From Candidatus Gastranaerophilales bacterium (GTDB lineage Bacteria > Cyanobacteriota > Vampirovibrionia > Gastranaerophilales > Gastranaerophilaceae), in the NCBI GenBank assembly GCA_021205645.1, contig JAJPXE010000250.1:1-16435 (forward strand): a stretch of DNA of 16,435 bases, read 5' to 3'. Positions 1 through 6,454 of the stretch are shown in pieces. Numbering within the stretch: position 1 is the stretch's first letter; every line of letters begins with the position of its first letter. Position numbers and translations under genes: made by a program. The notes beneath the pieces were generated by a model. That model did no database searches, was not told where the DNA came from, and worked only from the letters and a program-made list of their open reading frames with translations.

Positions 1-13
1 GTATATACTCTTG

Positions 14-27
14 ATACTTTATATATA
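14..27 (+). promoter_or_regulatory. Candidate promoter element ATACTTTATATATA
   Basis: The sequence ATACTTTATATATA lies 26 nt before the ATG at 54. The identical 14 bases occur on the minus strand at 4065-4052, 25 nt before the start of the low-complexity protein gene. TATATA inside it could act as a -10 box. A -35 box would fall at or beyond the window edge, so it cannot be assessed here. That this is a shared promoter is an inference from identity plus equal spacing. Confidence 0.45.
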
Positions 28-53
28 CATAAGCAGATTTTTTGAGGATAACC

Positions 54-521
54 ATGCGAAACGATACAGGTACAACATCAGCATTAATGACAAAACCAAT
101 AACCGGAAGCAGTATAAATAATGACGGTGTTTCAACCCGTGAATTTACTGATGATGGAATGATTGCAACTGCCGGTTACTCGCCGGTTTATACTGATCGT
201 GTCGGTTCAAGACTTATATTTAACGGCAGTAGTCGTGTACCGTTTACTTCAAATGAAAACGGAGACGGCACTTCTTTTGGTGCAACTATGGACTTTATTA
301 AGAATAATCCTAAAGAATTTGGAAACAGAACAAAGAATTTTGTTACAGAAAAACTAATTCCTTCAAAAATAGGAAACGATAATGCATTAAGACAAATAGC
401 ACTATTGAAAAATAATAGTAACTATAATAATAAAGATTTTCTTAAGATGCCTGACGGCAATAGTTGGAAAGTTGTAATGTTTGACAGAACAACCGGCGAA
501 TGCACTGAAATACCTGCATAA
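54..521 (+). CDS. Uncharacterised 155-aa protein
   Basis: I do not recognise this protein. The ATG at 54 is chosen because GAGG at 44-47 lies 6 nt upstream. An in-frame TTG at 42 would put that Shine-Dalgarno sequence inside the gene. The product has no signal peptide or membrane segment. The first 80 or so residues are rich in Gly, Ser, Thr, Asn and Asp and look mostly unstructured. Residues from about 85 on (FIKNNPKEFG..., IALLKNNSNYNNKDF) are Lys/Asn-rich and could be helical. The C-terminus (WKVVMFDRTTGECTEIPA) looks like a short beta segment with the protein's only Cys. It lies upstream of the AI-2E transporter gene, but a separate promoter precedes that gene. Its upstream element matches that of the low-complexity protein gene at 3184-4026, so the two may be co-expressed. 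That it is a real gene is supported by the Shine-Dalgarno site and the length of the open frame. Confidence 0.7.
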   Translation: MRNDTGTTSALMTKPITGSSINNDGVSTREFTDDGMIATAGYSPVYTDRVGSRLIFNGSSRVPFTSNENGDGTSFGATMDFIKNNPKEFGNRTKNFVTEKLIPSKIGNDNALRQIALLKNNSNYNNKDFLKMPDGNSWKVVMFDRTTGECTEIPA

Positions 522-541
522 AGCACTCTACAAAATTGCTC

Positions 542-570
542 TTTACCTTAAAACCTCTTTTTGTTATGAT
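542..570 (+). promoter_or_regulatory. Candidate sigma-70-type promoter for the transporter/radical SAM pair
   Basis: A -35-like TTTACC (542-547) is separated by 17 nt from a -10-like TATGAT (565-570). A transcript would start near 577, about 35 nt before the ATG at 612. It is the best match in the 90-nt gap between the two genes. Confidence 0.45.
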
Positions 571-605
571 AACCAACATAACAGTATCGGTTTTATGAGA
601 GGTTT
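551..605 (+). promoter_or_regulatory. Nested inverted repeats over promoter and Shine-Dalgarno region
   Basis: Two dyads are visible. The inner one is TGTTATG (562-568) and CATAACA (577-583), 8 nt apart; it spans the -10 box and includes the odd palindrome GTTATGATAAC. The outer one is AAACCTC (551-557) and GAGGTTT (599-605). Its right arm contains the GAGAGG ribosome binding site of the transporter gene (597-602). The inner dyad could be a repressor operator. The outer one could hide the ribosome binding site, but only on transcripts entering from upstream, because the candidate start site lies after its left arm. Confidence 0.35.
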
Positions 606-611
606 ATAAAT

Positions 612-1643
612 ATGACTTTTAAGAACAGTATCACGACAAAAAATATCATATTTCTTTTGATGGTTATTTTGCTTATTAAATTCTTTTCACAGATTACTAC
701 AACAGCAATGTTGTTTTTTGCGGCTTATGTTTTTGCATGTTCGCTAAATCCGCTTGTTGACAAGTTTAGTAAAAAACTGAACAGACCGATGGCAGCGAGT
801 ATTGTTATGGGCGGAATCACTCTCGTGCTGTTTGCCGTGTTCCTGCCGCTCGTTGTCGTTGCTATCAGGCAAATCGAACTCGTAGTCGTTGCTCTGCCGT
901 ATAAAATTAACGGACTCAAAGATTTTATACTGCATAAACAAATTCTCGGACAAACTATTATTTCTATGATTGATATACCGTCTTTTGTTGAACCGGTATC
1001 AAAGTTTACGACAAATTTCGTTAACCAATCCATTGCCCTGACTATGAACTTTGCATCAGCTCTTATTTATCTGCTTGCATTGTGTGTTATAACATATTAT
1101 TTCATAGTCGACAAAGACACTATTAGAAAAGGGTTCATGCTGCTTTTTCCTGACCATATAAAGAAAAAAGCAGATACAATACTTACAACGATTTCCGAAA
1201 AAATCGGGAACTACATAATTGCGCAAATGACAGTTATTGCAGGGGTCGGGTTGTGTGTTATGATACCGCTTATGATAATGAAGATTGATTGTGCGGTACT
1301 GCTCGGTGTACTTTCTGCCATACTTGATCTGATACCTATTATCGGTCCGACTATTGCACTGATAATCTGCATAATCATGTGCTATCAGATGGGACCGATT
1401 ACGGTTGGGCTGGTTATTTTCTTCTTCCTGCTCGCGCAATGGATTGAAAATAATTTTGTAAGACCTTATGTTTTCGGGAAGTTTATGGATTTACATCCGC
1501 TCATAGTTTTCTTTGCAATTTTTGTAACGGCAAAATTTCTTGGTGCAATAGGTGTTATCTTTGCTCCTGCGATTGCCGCTACAATTTGTGTTCTGCTTGA
1601 TGAATTGTACATTAAGCCTATCAATAGGGAAATCGAACCGTAA
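612..1643 (+). CDS. AI-2E family transporter (PerM/YdiK type membrane protein)
   Basis: A 343-aa polytopic inner-membrane protein. Hydrophobic segments lie at about residues 11-45 (two), 62-85, 141-166, 202-224, 228-258, 262-278 and 296-330. A long hydrophilic stretch (about 86-140) follows the third segment, as is usual for this family. The block DLIPIIGPTIAL at 239-250 is the family hallmark (DLIPxxGP). The length fits the family (about 330-370 aa). Members have been proposed as AI-2 exporters, Na+/H+ antiporters or permeases of unknown substrate, so the substrate is not predicted here. ATG 612 has GAGAGG 9 nt upstream. The stop is 1 nt before the next gene's ATG, which implies co-transcription and probable translational coupling with the radical SAM gene. 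Confidence 0.88.
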   Translation: MTFKNSITTKNIIFLLMVILLIKFFSQITTTAMLFFAAYVFACSLNPLVDKFSKKLNRPMAASIVMGGITLVLFAVFLPLVVVAIRQIELVVVALPYKINGLKDFILHKQILGQTIISMIDIPSFVEPVSKFTTNFVNQSIALTMNFASALIYLLALCVITYYFIVDKDTIRKGFMLLFPDHIKKKADTILTTISEKIGNYIIAQMTVIAGVGLCVMIPLMIMKIDCAVLLGVLSAILDLIPIIGPTIALIICIIMCYQMGPITVGLVIFFFLLAQWIENNFVRPYVFGKFMDLHPLIVFFAIFVTAKFLGAIGVIFAPAIAATICVLLDELYIKPINREIEP

Positions 1644-1644
1644 C

Positions 1645-3183
1645 ATGTCGGAAACTTATTTATATAACAGAACCTTAAACAAAAATACCGATTACAATGT
1701 TTGGTTTGCATTTCCCGAATGTTATTCATTTGCCATGTCATCACTGGGGTTTCTCCTGATATACAAAGAACTTGATGAAATGGAGAATATTTTTGCGGAA
1801 AGAATTTGCATGGATACGGCAAAAACAAAAATCAAACCGCAGGATGTTGATGCCATTTGTTTTTCATTCACTTTTGATATGGATTTTATCAATATTTTCA
1901 AAATACTTGATAAATACAACATTCCGATAAAATCGAAAGACCGTAAAAACGCTCCGTTTGTATTTGCAGGCGGCACTGTGCTGACGGCAAACCCGGAACC
2001 GTTTAAAGATATCTTTGATTTTATGATAATAGGTGACGGTGAGGGGATTAATTCAAGTGCTGTTCAAATATGTAGAGAGAACAGGAACAGAGCCAAAGAA
2101 GAAGTATTGGAATTGTTGTCAAAAGTCGGAGGAGTATATGTTCCATACATTCACAGCTGTCAAAATCCCGTAAAAAAAGGACATTCAGACCTTAAACAAT
2201 GTGTTTATACGCCTATACTAAGTGATAAGAGTTTTTTTAAGAACACGTTTATCATAGAAACCTCCAGAGGGTGTTATAACCGCTGCGGTTTTTGTGTCGC
2301 ATCATATCTGAATTTGCCGGCAAGGTTTGTTGAGTATGAAACAATAATAGAAAAAATCGAATTCGGACTTAAATATACGAACAAAATTGCTTTACTTGGT
2401 GCATTAGTCAGTGCTCATCCTAATTTCAAAGATATCTGTGCTTACATATACAACAAAATTCAATCGGGTGAGGATATTGAGATGAATATATCGTCGCTTC
2501 GTGCGGACACCATTACTCCCGATGTTGTAAGAATGCTCACTGCCGCAGGACAAAAGAACATTACGCTTGCAATAGAATCGGCAAGTCAAAGGCTCAGAAA
2601 GGTTATCAACAAAAATATATCGGAAGAACAATTGTTCGCAGCAATCAAAACAGCAAAAGAATACGGTCTGAAAGGGGTTAAAATCTATACAATGCTCGGG
2701 CTCCCGACAGAAACTCAAGAAGATATAGAAGAATTTATCAGGCTTGCGGTGGATTTAAAAAACGAGTTCAGGGGATTTGATATAACTTTTTCATTCTCGA
2801 CATTTGTTCCGAAACCGCATACGCCATTCCAGTGGTGTACAAGAGAATCCACAAAAAGCCTTGAGAAGAAAGAAGAATATTTAAAAAAAGAACTGCATAA
2901 AATCGGAATGAATGCAAAATTTTCGAGTGCAAAGTGGGATTATTACCAGACATTGGTTTCAAGAGGAGATGTAAGCCTGACTGATTATTTGATTGAGGTA
3001 TACAGGCTGGGAGGCAAGCTCGGGGCATATAAAACGTGTGCTAAAAAGCTCGGAATAAATACCGATAAATTTGTCACGGAGCCGCTTAATATGGAAAAAG
3101 AACTCCCGTGGAATGTTATTGACATAAGTCCGGGAGTTCAAATTCTTAAAAATGAGTTTAACAGATTAATGAATAAATCATAG
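1645..3183 (+). CDS. Radical SAM protein with B12-binding-like N-terminal domain
   Basis: A 512-aa protein. The open frame extends upstream, but ATG 1645 is chosen: it follows the transporter stop (1641-1643) by 1 nt, and the longer version would overlap the transporter by about 90 nt. Residues 1 to about 170 resemble a cobalamin-binding Rossmann-type domain, including AGGTVLTANPEPF and DFMIIGDGEG at about 108-134. I see no DxHxxG motif, so base-off cobalamin binding is doubtful. The radical SAM core starts with ETSRGC and the cluster motif C210-YNR-C214-GF-C217, which binds a 4Fe-4S cluster that cleaves S-adenosylmethionine. IESASQRLRKVINKN and YTMLGLPTET follow, as in the uncharacterised TIGR03960-like group and MiaB-like enzymes. 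There is no TRAM domain, so tRNA methylthiolation is not supported. The substrate is unknown. No strong Shine-Dalgarno site precedes it, consistent with coupling to the transporter. Its stop abuts the stop of the convergent gene. Confidence 0.85.
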   Translation: MSETYLYNRTLNKNTDYNVWFAFPECYSFAMSSLGFLLIYKELDEMENIFAERICMDTAKTKIKPQDVDAICFSFTFDMDFINIFKILDKYNIPIKSKDRKNAPFVFAGGTVLTANPEPFKDIFDFMIIGDGEGINSSAVQICRENRNRAKEEVLELLSKVGGVYVPYIHSCQNPVKKGHSDLKQCVYTPILSDKSFFKNTFIIETSRGCYNRCGFCVASYLNLPARFVEYETIIEKIEFGLKYTNKIALLGALVSAHPNFKDICAYIYNKIQSGEDIEMNISSLRADTITPDVVRMLTAAGQKNITLAIESASQRLRKVINKNISEEQLFAAIKTAKEYGLKGVKIYTMLGLPTETQEDIEEFIRLAVDLKNEFRGFDITFSFSTFVPKPHTPFQWCTRESTKSLEKKEEYLKKELHKIGMNAKFSSAKWDYYQTLVSRGDVSLTDYLIEVYRLGGKLGAYKTCAKKLGINTDKFVTEPLNMEKELPWNVIDISPGVQILKNEFNRLMNKS

Positions 3184-4026
3184 TTATGCTGCCTGTTCAT
3201 CCTGTTTTGGCTGTCTAAATCTTCTGTTTTCATCGTCTTGTTTTTCACGTTTATTTTCTTCATATCTGTTAATATCGCCTGAATTATTATTGTTAGCAGG
3301 GTCATTAGGGTTTCCTGTGTCCGGATTATTATTGTTGTTATTATCGTTTACATCACCGCTGTTACCGGTTGGAGTACCCGGATTACCCGTACCGTCCGGT
3401 GCTTTGTTCCCGCCGTCAGCTTCATTTGCACCGTCAGGCTCGCCTGCACTGTCGGATCCGTCGTGTCTTTCCGGTCTGCCTGTTGTGCCGAGTGTAGCGT
3501 CACCGGTCGGCTGACTTTCGCCGTTTTCATCAGCGATTTTTGCTTCATTTTGTTCGTCCAGAAATTGCTGATACAGGCTATAAACATCATGTTGATCGCT
3601 TGTGGCGCCGCCCTGAGGGCCTGAATTTTCATTACCTGTGGTACCTGTCAAACCGGACGGAGTCGCTGTCTGTTGCGTAACGGGAGAATGACCGGTTGCA
3701 GCTGCTGCTAAATCACCTGTTTGGCTGCCGCCGTCTATTGTATTAACAACCCATGTTGCTGCACCTGATATTATATTATTAAAGAAATTTCCTCCGCCTG
3801 ATGATGCGGCACCTGCTCCGGAGTTTTCTTTATCAGAGGTTTGTTGCGGACCGAATAATTTATCCGCACTAAAAATATCGTTATCTTGAGCAAAGTTGAT
3901 TGCCTGATTTGGGATACCATTGGTAAATCCGCTGTTTTGCCGACCACCGTTGTTAACTTTATCTTCGTTACCGGTTTTTCTTAAGTATTCGTCAAAGTCT
4001 TTGTATTGAACTCCTCCAACTGACAT
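3184..4026 (-). CDS. Uncharacterised low-complexity, probably disordered 280-aa protein
   Basis: I do not recognise this protein. The start is well supported: AAGGAG lies 5 nt before the ATG at 4026. Residues 1-60 are moderately ordered (QYKDFDEYLRK, then ADKLFGP). Residues 80-97 (NFFNNIISGAATWVVNTI) are the only hydrophobic stretch, too short and polar for a secure membrane helix. A short possibly helical patch lies at 147-166 (HDVYSLYQQFLDEQN). Residues 175-252 are almost entirely Gly, Asn, Asp, Pro, Thr and Ser with runs of Asn. The last 28 residues are densely charged (EENKREKQ, NRRFRQPKQDEQ). There is no signal peptide and no Cys. It could be a structural linker, a substrate of a specialised export system, or a fast-evolving surface-associated protein; none is demonstrated. 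Its stop (3184-3186) touches the stop of the radical SAM gene, leaving no space for a terminator. It shares an upstream element with the gene at 54-521. Confidence 0.75.
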   Translation of the reverse strand: MSVGGVQYKDFDEYLRKTGNEDKVNNGGRQNSGFTNGIPNQAINFAQDNDIFSADKLFGPQQTSDKENSGAGAASSGGGNFFNNIISGAATWVVNTIDGGSQTGDLAAAATGHSPVTQQTATPSGLTGTTGNENSGPQGGATSDQHDVYSLYQQFLDEQNEAKIADENGESQPTGDATLGTTGRPERHDGSDSAGEPDGANEADGGNKAPDGTGNPGTPTGNSGDVNDNNNNNNPDTGNPNDPANNNNSGDINRYEENKREKQDDENRRFRQPKQDEQAA

Positions 4027-4051
4027 ATCGGCTCCTTTTTTTGCTCTCTTT

Positions 4052-4065
4052 TATATATAAAGTAT
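4052..4065 (-). promoter_or_regulatory. Second copy of promoter element ATACTTTATATATA
   Basis: Read on the minus strand this is identical to 14-27 on the plus strand and lies 25 nt before the ATG at 4026. It is preceded by GGAT, giving a TATACT that could itself be a -10 box. No good -35 box sits 16-18 nt upstream of any -10 choice. An alternative sigma factor or an activator is therefore possible. This is inferred from the match alone. Confidence 0.45.
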
Positions 4066-4170
4066 ATCCTTAGCGAATAATTGCCTTATTCAAAACATTG
4101 TTGTAACAATTCGTAATATTAGTTCTGCGGGTGTAAAAGCATTTTTTCCTCTCCGCCAGGAGATGATATT

Positions 4171-4214
4171 GCAAAAAAAAGAAAGGGCAGCAAATACTGC
4201 TCTTTTCTTTTTGC
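4171..4214 (-). terminator. Strong intrinsic terminator of the ribosomal protein cluster
   Basis: On the minus strand, arms containing AAAAGAGCAG and CTGCCCTTTC flank a loop of about 6 nt and are followed by a run of T. The stem continues through A/T pairs to the outer GC. It lies about 60 nt after the S14 stop. The symmetry also allows function on the plus strand, but only the minus strand carries an upstream gene pointing into it. Confidence 0.85.
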
Positions 4215-4226
4215 ATAACCTTAACC

Positions 4227-4254
4227 GTTGTCGATTTATGAATAATACGACAAC
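4227..4254. repeat. Inverted repeat GTTGTCG / CGACAAC downstream of S14
   Basis: Perfect 7-bp arms at 4227-4233 and 4248-4254 are separated by 14 nt, lying between the S14 stop and the terminator. In the transcript this would be an additional hairpin in the 3' untranslated region. Its function is unknown; it may protect the 3' end or be a protein site. Confidence 0.5.
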
Positions 4255-4275
4255 CAAATATTTACCGGAACAAAA

Positions 4276-4482
4276 CTACCAGCTTGCCTTGGTAACACCC
4301 GGAAGTAAGCCTTGATGAGCCATCTTTCTTAAGCAAATTCTGCAAATACCGAAATCTCTGTGATATCCGTGAGGACGTCCGCAGATACTGCATCTGTTAT
4401 GCAATCTTACTTTCGGATATTTTCCCTTTGCAACTAATTCTTCTCTGGTATGTTCCTTGTTTATCATCGCTTTCTTAGCCAC
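4276..4482 (-). CDS. rpsN: 30S ribosomal protein S14, zinc-binding type
   Basis: A 68-aa S14 of the short zinc-ribbon (type Z) form. Cysteines C31-SI-C34 and C47-RI-C50 bind the metal, and the C-terminus LPGVTKASW is characteristic. It sits in the small-subunit head and contacts 16S rRNA. The start is GTG at 4482, with AAGGAG 6 nt upstream. The product is a few residues longer than the usual 61 aa because of an insertion before the first Cys pair (HTREELVAKG region). This is the last gene of the cluster here; S8 does not follow, and the transcript ends at the hairpin at 4171-4214. Confidence 0.95.
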   Translation of the reverse strand: MAKKAMINKEHTREELVAKGKYPKVRLHNRCSICGRPHGYHRDFGICRICLRKMAHQGLLPGVTKASW

Positions 4483-4545
4483 GATTGTCTCCTTTTTATT
4501 ATTTATTTTGTTTATATTCTATAACGGTAATCCGACAAAATCAAA

Positions 4546-5103
4546 TTACTTTTTCATTCCTTTGAACGGCATTCCCAATAAGTACAACAACTCTCTTGCC
4601 TCATCATCTGTCTTTGCGGTCGTGATTATTGAAACATTCATACCCTTTACTAACTCAACTTCTTCGTAAGTTATTTCAGGGAATAAAGCCTGTTCTTTCA
4701 ATCCTAATGTATAATTGCCGCGTCCGTCAAAACTCTTGGGGCTGATACCCCTGAAGTCACGAATACGGGGAAGTACTACACATATTAACTTCTGTAAGAA
4801 ATCGTACATTCTCTCACCGCGTAATGTAACCATAGCACCGACAGGCATGCCTTCTCTTAATTTGTACGATGCGATTGATTTCTTTGCCTTTGTTACAACC
4901 GATTTTTGACCCGCTATCTTGGTCAACTGCGCCTCTATCGCATCTGCTATCTTTGAATTATGAGATGCCTCGCCAACTCCCATGTTCAACACTATCTTGT
5001 TTAAACGTGGTACCATCATATCATTCGTATAACCGAATTTCTCTTTTAATGCCGGTTTTACGTCCTCTGTATATTTTGTCTTTAAATTTTTTGTCTTTGC
5101 CAT
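4546..5103 (-). CDS. rplE: 50S ribosomal protein L5
   Basis: A 185-aa L5, near the usual 179-186 aa. It binds 5S rRNA and helps form the central protuberance of the large subunit. Recognised by VPRLNKIVLNMGVGEAS, the block GQKSVVTKAKKSIASYKLREGMPVG, and RIRDFRGISPKSFDGRGNY. The C-terminus FVELVKGMN-like segment and LLGMPF complete the fold. ATG 5103 is preceded by AAGGA at a normal distance. A 63-nt spacer separates it from L24 upstream and a similar gap leads to S14. Confidence 0.96.
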   Translation of the reverse strand: MAKTKNLKTKYTEDVKPALKEKFGYTNDMMVPRLNKIVLNMGVGEASHNSKIADAIEAQLTKIAGQKSVVTKAKKSIASYKLREGMPVGAMVTLRGERMYDFLQKLICVVLPRIRDFRGISPKSFDGRGNYTLGLKEQALFPEITYEEVELVKGMNVSIITTAKTDDEARELLYLLGMPFKGMKK

Positions 5104-5128
5104 TTTTCTTTTCCTTTTTATTCAAGAT

Positions 5129-5140
5129 GATATTAATATC
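5129..5140. repeat. Perfect palindrome GATATTAATATC between L24 and L5
   Basis: A 12-bp perfect palindrome in the 63-nt spacer upstream of L5. Next to it, TTTTG (5142-5146) and CAAAA (5152-5156) form a second small dyad around TCCCC. In the transcript these would be weak AT hairpins near the L5 ribosome binding site. No function is assigned. Confidence 0.4.
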
Positions 5141-5166
5141 GTTTTGTCCCCCAAAAGACTCACATA

Positions 5167-5505
5167 TTAAACATCTAACTTTTCACCGCATTTTTTACAA
5201 ACACGAACTTTTTTACCGTCAACCAACTCATGTTTTACTCTTGTCGCTTTTTCACAACTCGGGCAAACAATCATAACGTTTGAACTGTTCAAAGGTGCCT
5301 CTTTTTTTGCTAATCCACCCTGAATACCCAACATCGGGTTCGGTTTCTGTGCCTTTGTCACCAAATTCAAACCCTCTACAATCACCTGTGATTTTGAAGG
5401 TATCGATTTTTTTACATTTCCTGTTTTACCTTTATCTTTGCCTGCCGTGATAATTACTCTGTCACCGGTCTTTACATGCAAAGTTTTCTTCGAATTATCT
5501 GTCAT
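5167..5505 (-). CDS. rplX: 50S ribosomal protein L24, with zinc-ribbon motif
   Basis: A 112-aa assembly-initiating protein of the large subunit. The KOW motif is at the N-terminus (VKTGDRVIITAGKDKGKTGNV). The C-terminal half holds CPSCEK and VCKKCGEKLDV, a CxxC...CxxC zinc-ribbon arrangement seen in metal-binding versions of L24. ATG 5505 is preferred because GGAG sits 6 nt before it. An in-frame ATG at 5517 would add four residues (MEKK) and cannot be excluded. A 90-nt spacer precedes it, holding a 10-codon open frame without a ribosome binding site. Confidence 0.94.
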   Translation of the reverse strand: MTDNSKKTLHVKTGDRVIITAGKDKGKTGNVKKSIPSKSQVIVEGLNLVTKAQKPNPMLGIQGGLAKKEAPLNSSNVMIVCPSCEKATRVKHELVDGKKVRVCKKCGEKLDV

Positions 5506-5595
5506 TTTTTTCTCCATTTGCCCTGCAGACTCCTCTAAGGCTTGTTATAAACACCGCTATACGCCATATGGGGAATTCTTCAGGCTTGCTTATTA

Positions 5596-5964
5596 TTAAA
5601 TTACTTCCGGTGCAAGAGATACAATCTTCATAAAATTATTATCTCTCAACTCACGCGCAACAGGTCCGAAAACACGTGTTCCACGAGGGTTCCCATCTTT
5701 ATTTATAACAACGGCCGCATTATCATCAAATCTGATTACAGAACCGTCAGCACGGGTTATATCATGCTTTGTCCGCACAATTACGGCTCTTACTACCTCT
5801 GATTTCTTTACAGCCATATTAGGTGTAGCATCTTTTACAGTTGCTATTACAACATCTCCTACAGATGCAAATTTCTTATTAGAACTTCCCATTACACGAA
5901 TTACTAATAATTCCTTAGCACCAGTATTGTCTGCTACCGTTAATCTTGTTTCTTGCTGTATCAT
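5596..5964 (-). CDS. rplN: 50S ribosomal protein L14
   Basis: A 122-aa L14, exactly the canonical length. It binds 23S rRNA at the subunit interface and contacts L19. The N-terminus IQQETRLTVADNTGAKELL is the family signature. FDDNAAVVINKDGNPRGTRVFGPVARELR and the C-terminal FMKIVSLAPEVI are fully conserved in type. It follows S17 after 21 nt. Confidence 0.98.
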   Translation of the reverse strand: MIQQETRLTVADNTGAKELLVIRVMGSSNKKFASVGDVVIATVKDATPNMAVKKSEVVRAVIVRTKHDITRADGSVIRFDDNAAVVINKDGNPRGTRVFGPVARELRDNNFMKIVSLAPEVI

Positions 5965-5985
5965 TGTTATATTTTCCTCTGTTAA

Positions 5986-6231
5986 CTATTTTGCTTTTTC
6001 AACAATTTCAAGCACAGACCAGCGCTTTCCGCCTGATAACGGCTTAGACTCAACTATTCTTACAGTATCACCTACTCCGCATTCATTCTTTTCATCATGT
6101 GCTTTGTAATTCTTATTGGATTCTATAATCTTTTTGTATTTCGGGTGCGGGTCATATGACGCTACCTTTACTACAACAGTCTTATCCATCTTGTCGCTTA
6201 CTACGACACCCTGTCTTTCTTTCTTAGGCAT
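5986..6231 (-). CDS. rpsQ: 30S ribosomal protein S17
   Basis: An 81-aa OB-fold protein binding 16S rRNA in the body of the small subunit. Blocks QGVVVSDKMDKTVVVKV, YKAHDEKNECGVGDTVRI and KRWSVLEIVEKAK identify it. Its ATG lies inside the last codons of L29: the two frames overlap by 8 nt, so translation is probably coupled. Confidence 0.97.
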   Translation of the reverse strand: MPKKERQGVVVSDKMDKTVVVKVASYDPHPKYKKIIESNKNYKAHDEKNECGVGDTVRIVESKPLSGGKRWSVLEIVEKAK

Positions 6232-6442
6232 TTTCTACCTCCGATTTTTCGGCATTAGCCGTTTTCTCATTCATCACTGTCTTTGCACGAGCTATTGTAC
6301 GTTTTGTCACCGATATTGATGCAGGATTTTCCAATTTGTTCGTTGATTTTTGTAATCTTAAATTGAATAATTCCTTCTTCAAATCAACAACAAGACTCTT
6401 TAACTCATCTACTGTTTTTTCACGAATATCTTGTAATTTCAT
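6224..6442 (-). CDS. rpmC: 50S ribosomal protein L29
   Basis: A 72-aa two-helix protein near the exit tunnel. Recognised by DELKSLVVDLKKELFNLRLQK followed by ENPASISVTKRTIARAKTVMNE. The last 12 or so residues (TANAEKSEVENA) are an acidic tail beyond the usual core. It overlaps S17 by 8 nt and follows L16 by 12 nt. Confidence 0.97.
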   Translation of the reverse strand: MKLQDIREKTVDELKSLVVDLKKELFNLRLQKSTNKLENPASISVTKRTIARAKTVMNEKTANAEKSEVENA

Positions 6443-6454
6443 TGCTATTGTTCC

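Noticed and set aside
42..53. TTG start for the first gene
   Set aside because: The GAGG ribosome binding site at 44-47 would lie inside the coding region; ATG 54 fits it.
522..541. Possible terminator after the first gene (AGCA/TGCT hairpin)
   Set aside because: Only four pairs with an 11-nt loop and a short T run.
1552..1644. Longer radical SAM start inside the transporter gene
   Set aside because: It would overlap the transporter by about 90 nt with no ribosome binding site, and the added residues are only a shifted-frame reading of the transporter.
3290..3632. Open frames opposite or overlapping the low-complexity gene
   Set aside because: They are shadows caused by its repetitive, stop-poor composition; the minus-strand 280-aa frame has the ribosome binding site.
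5535..5567. Ten-codon ORF in the L14-L24 spacer
   Set aside because: Too short, with no ribosome binding site and no coupling to a neighbour.
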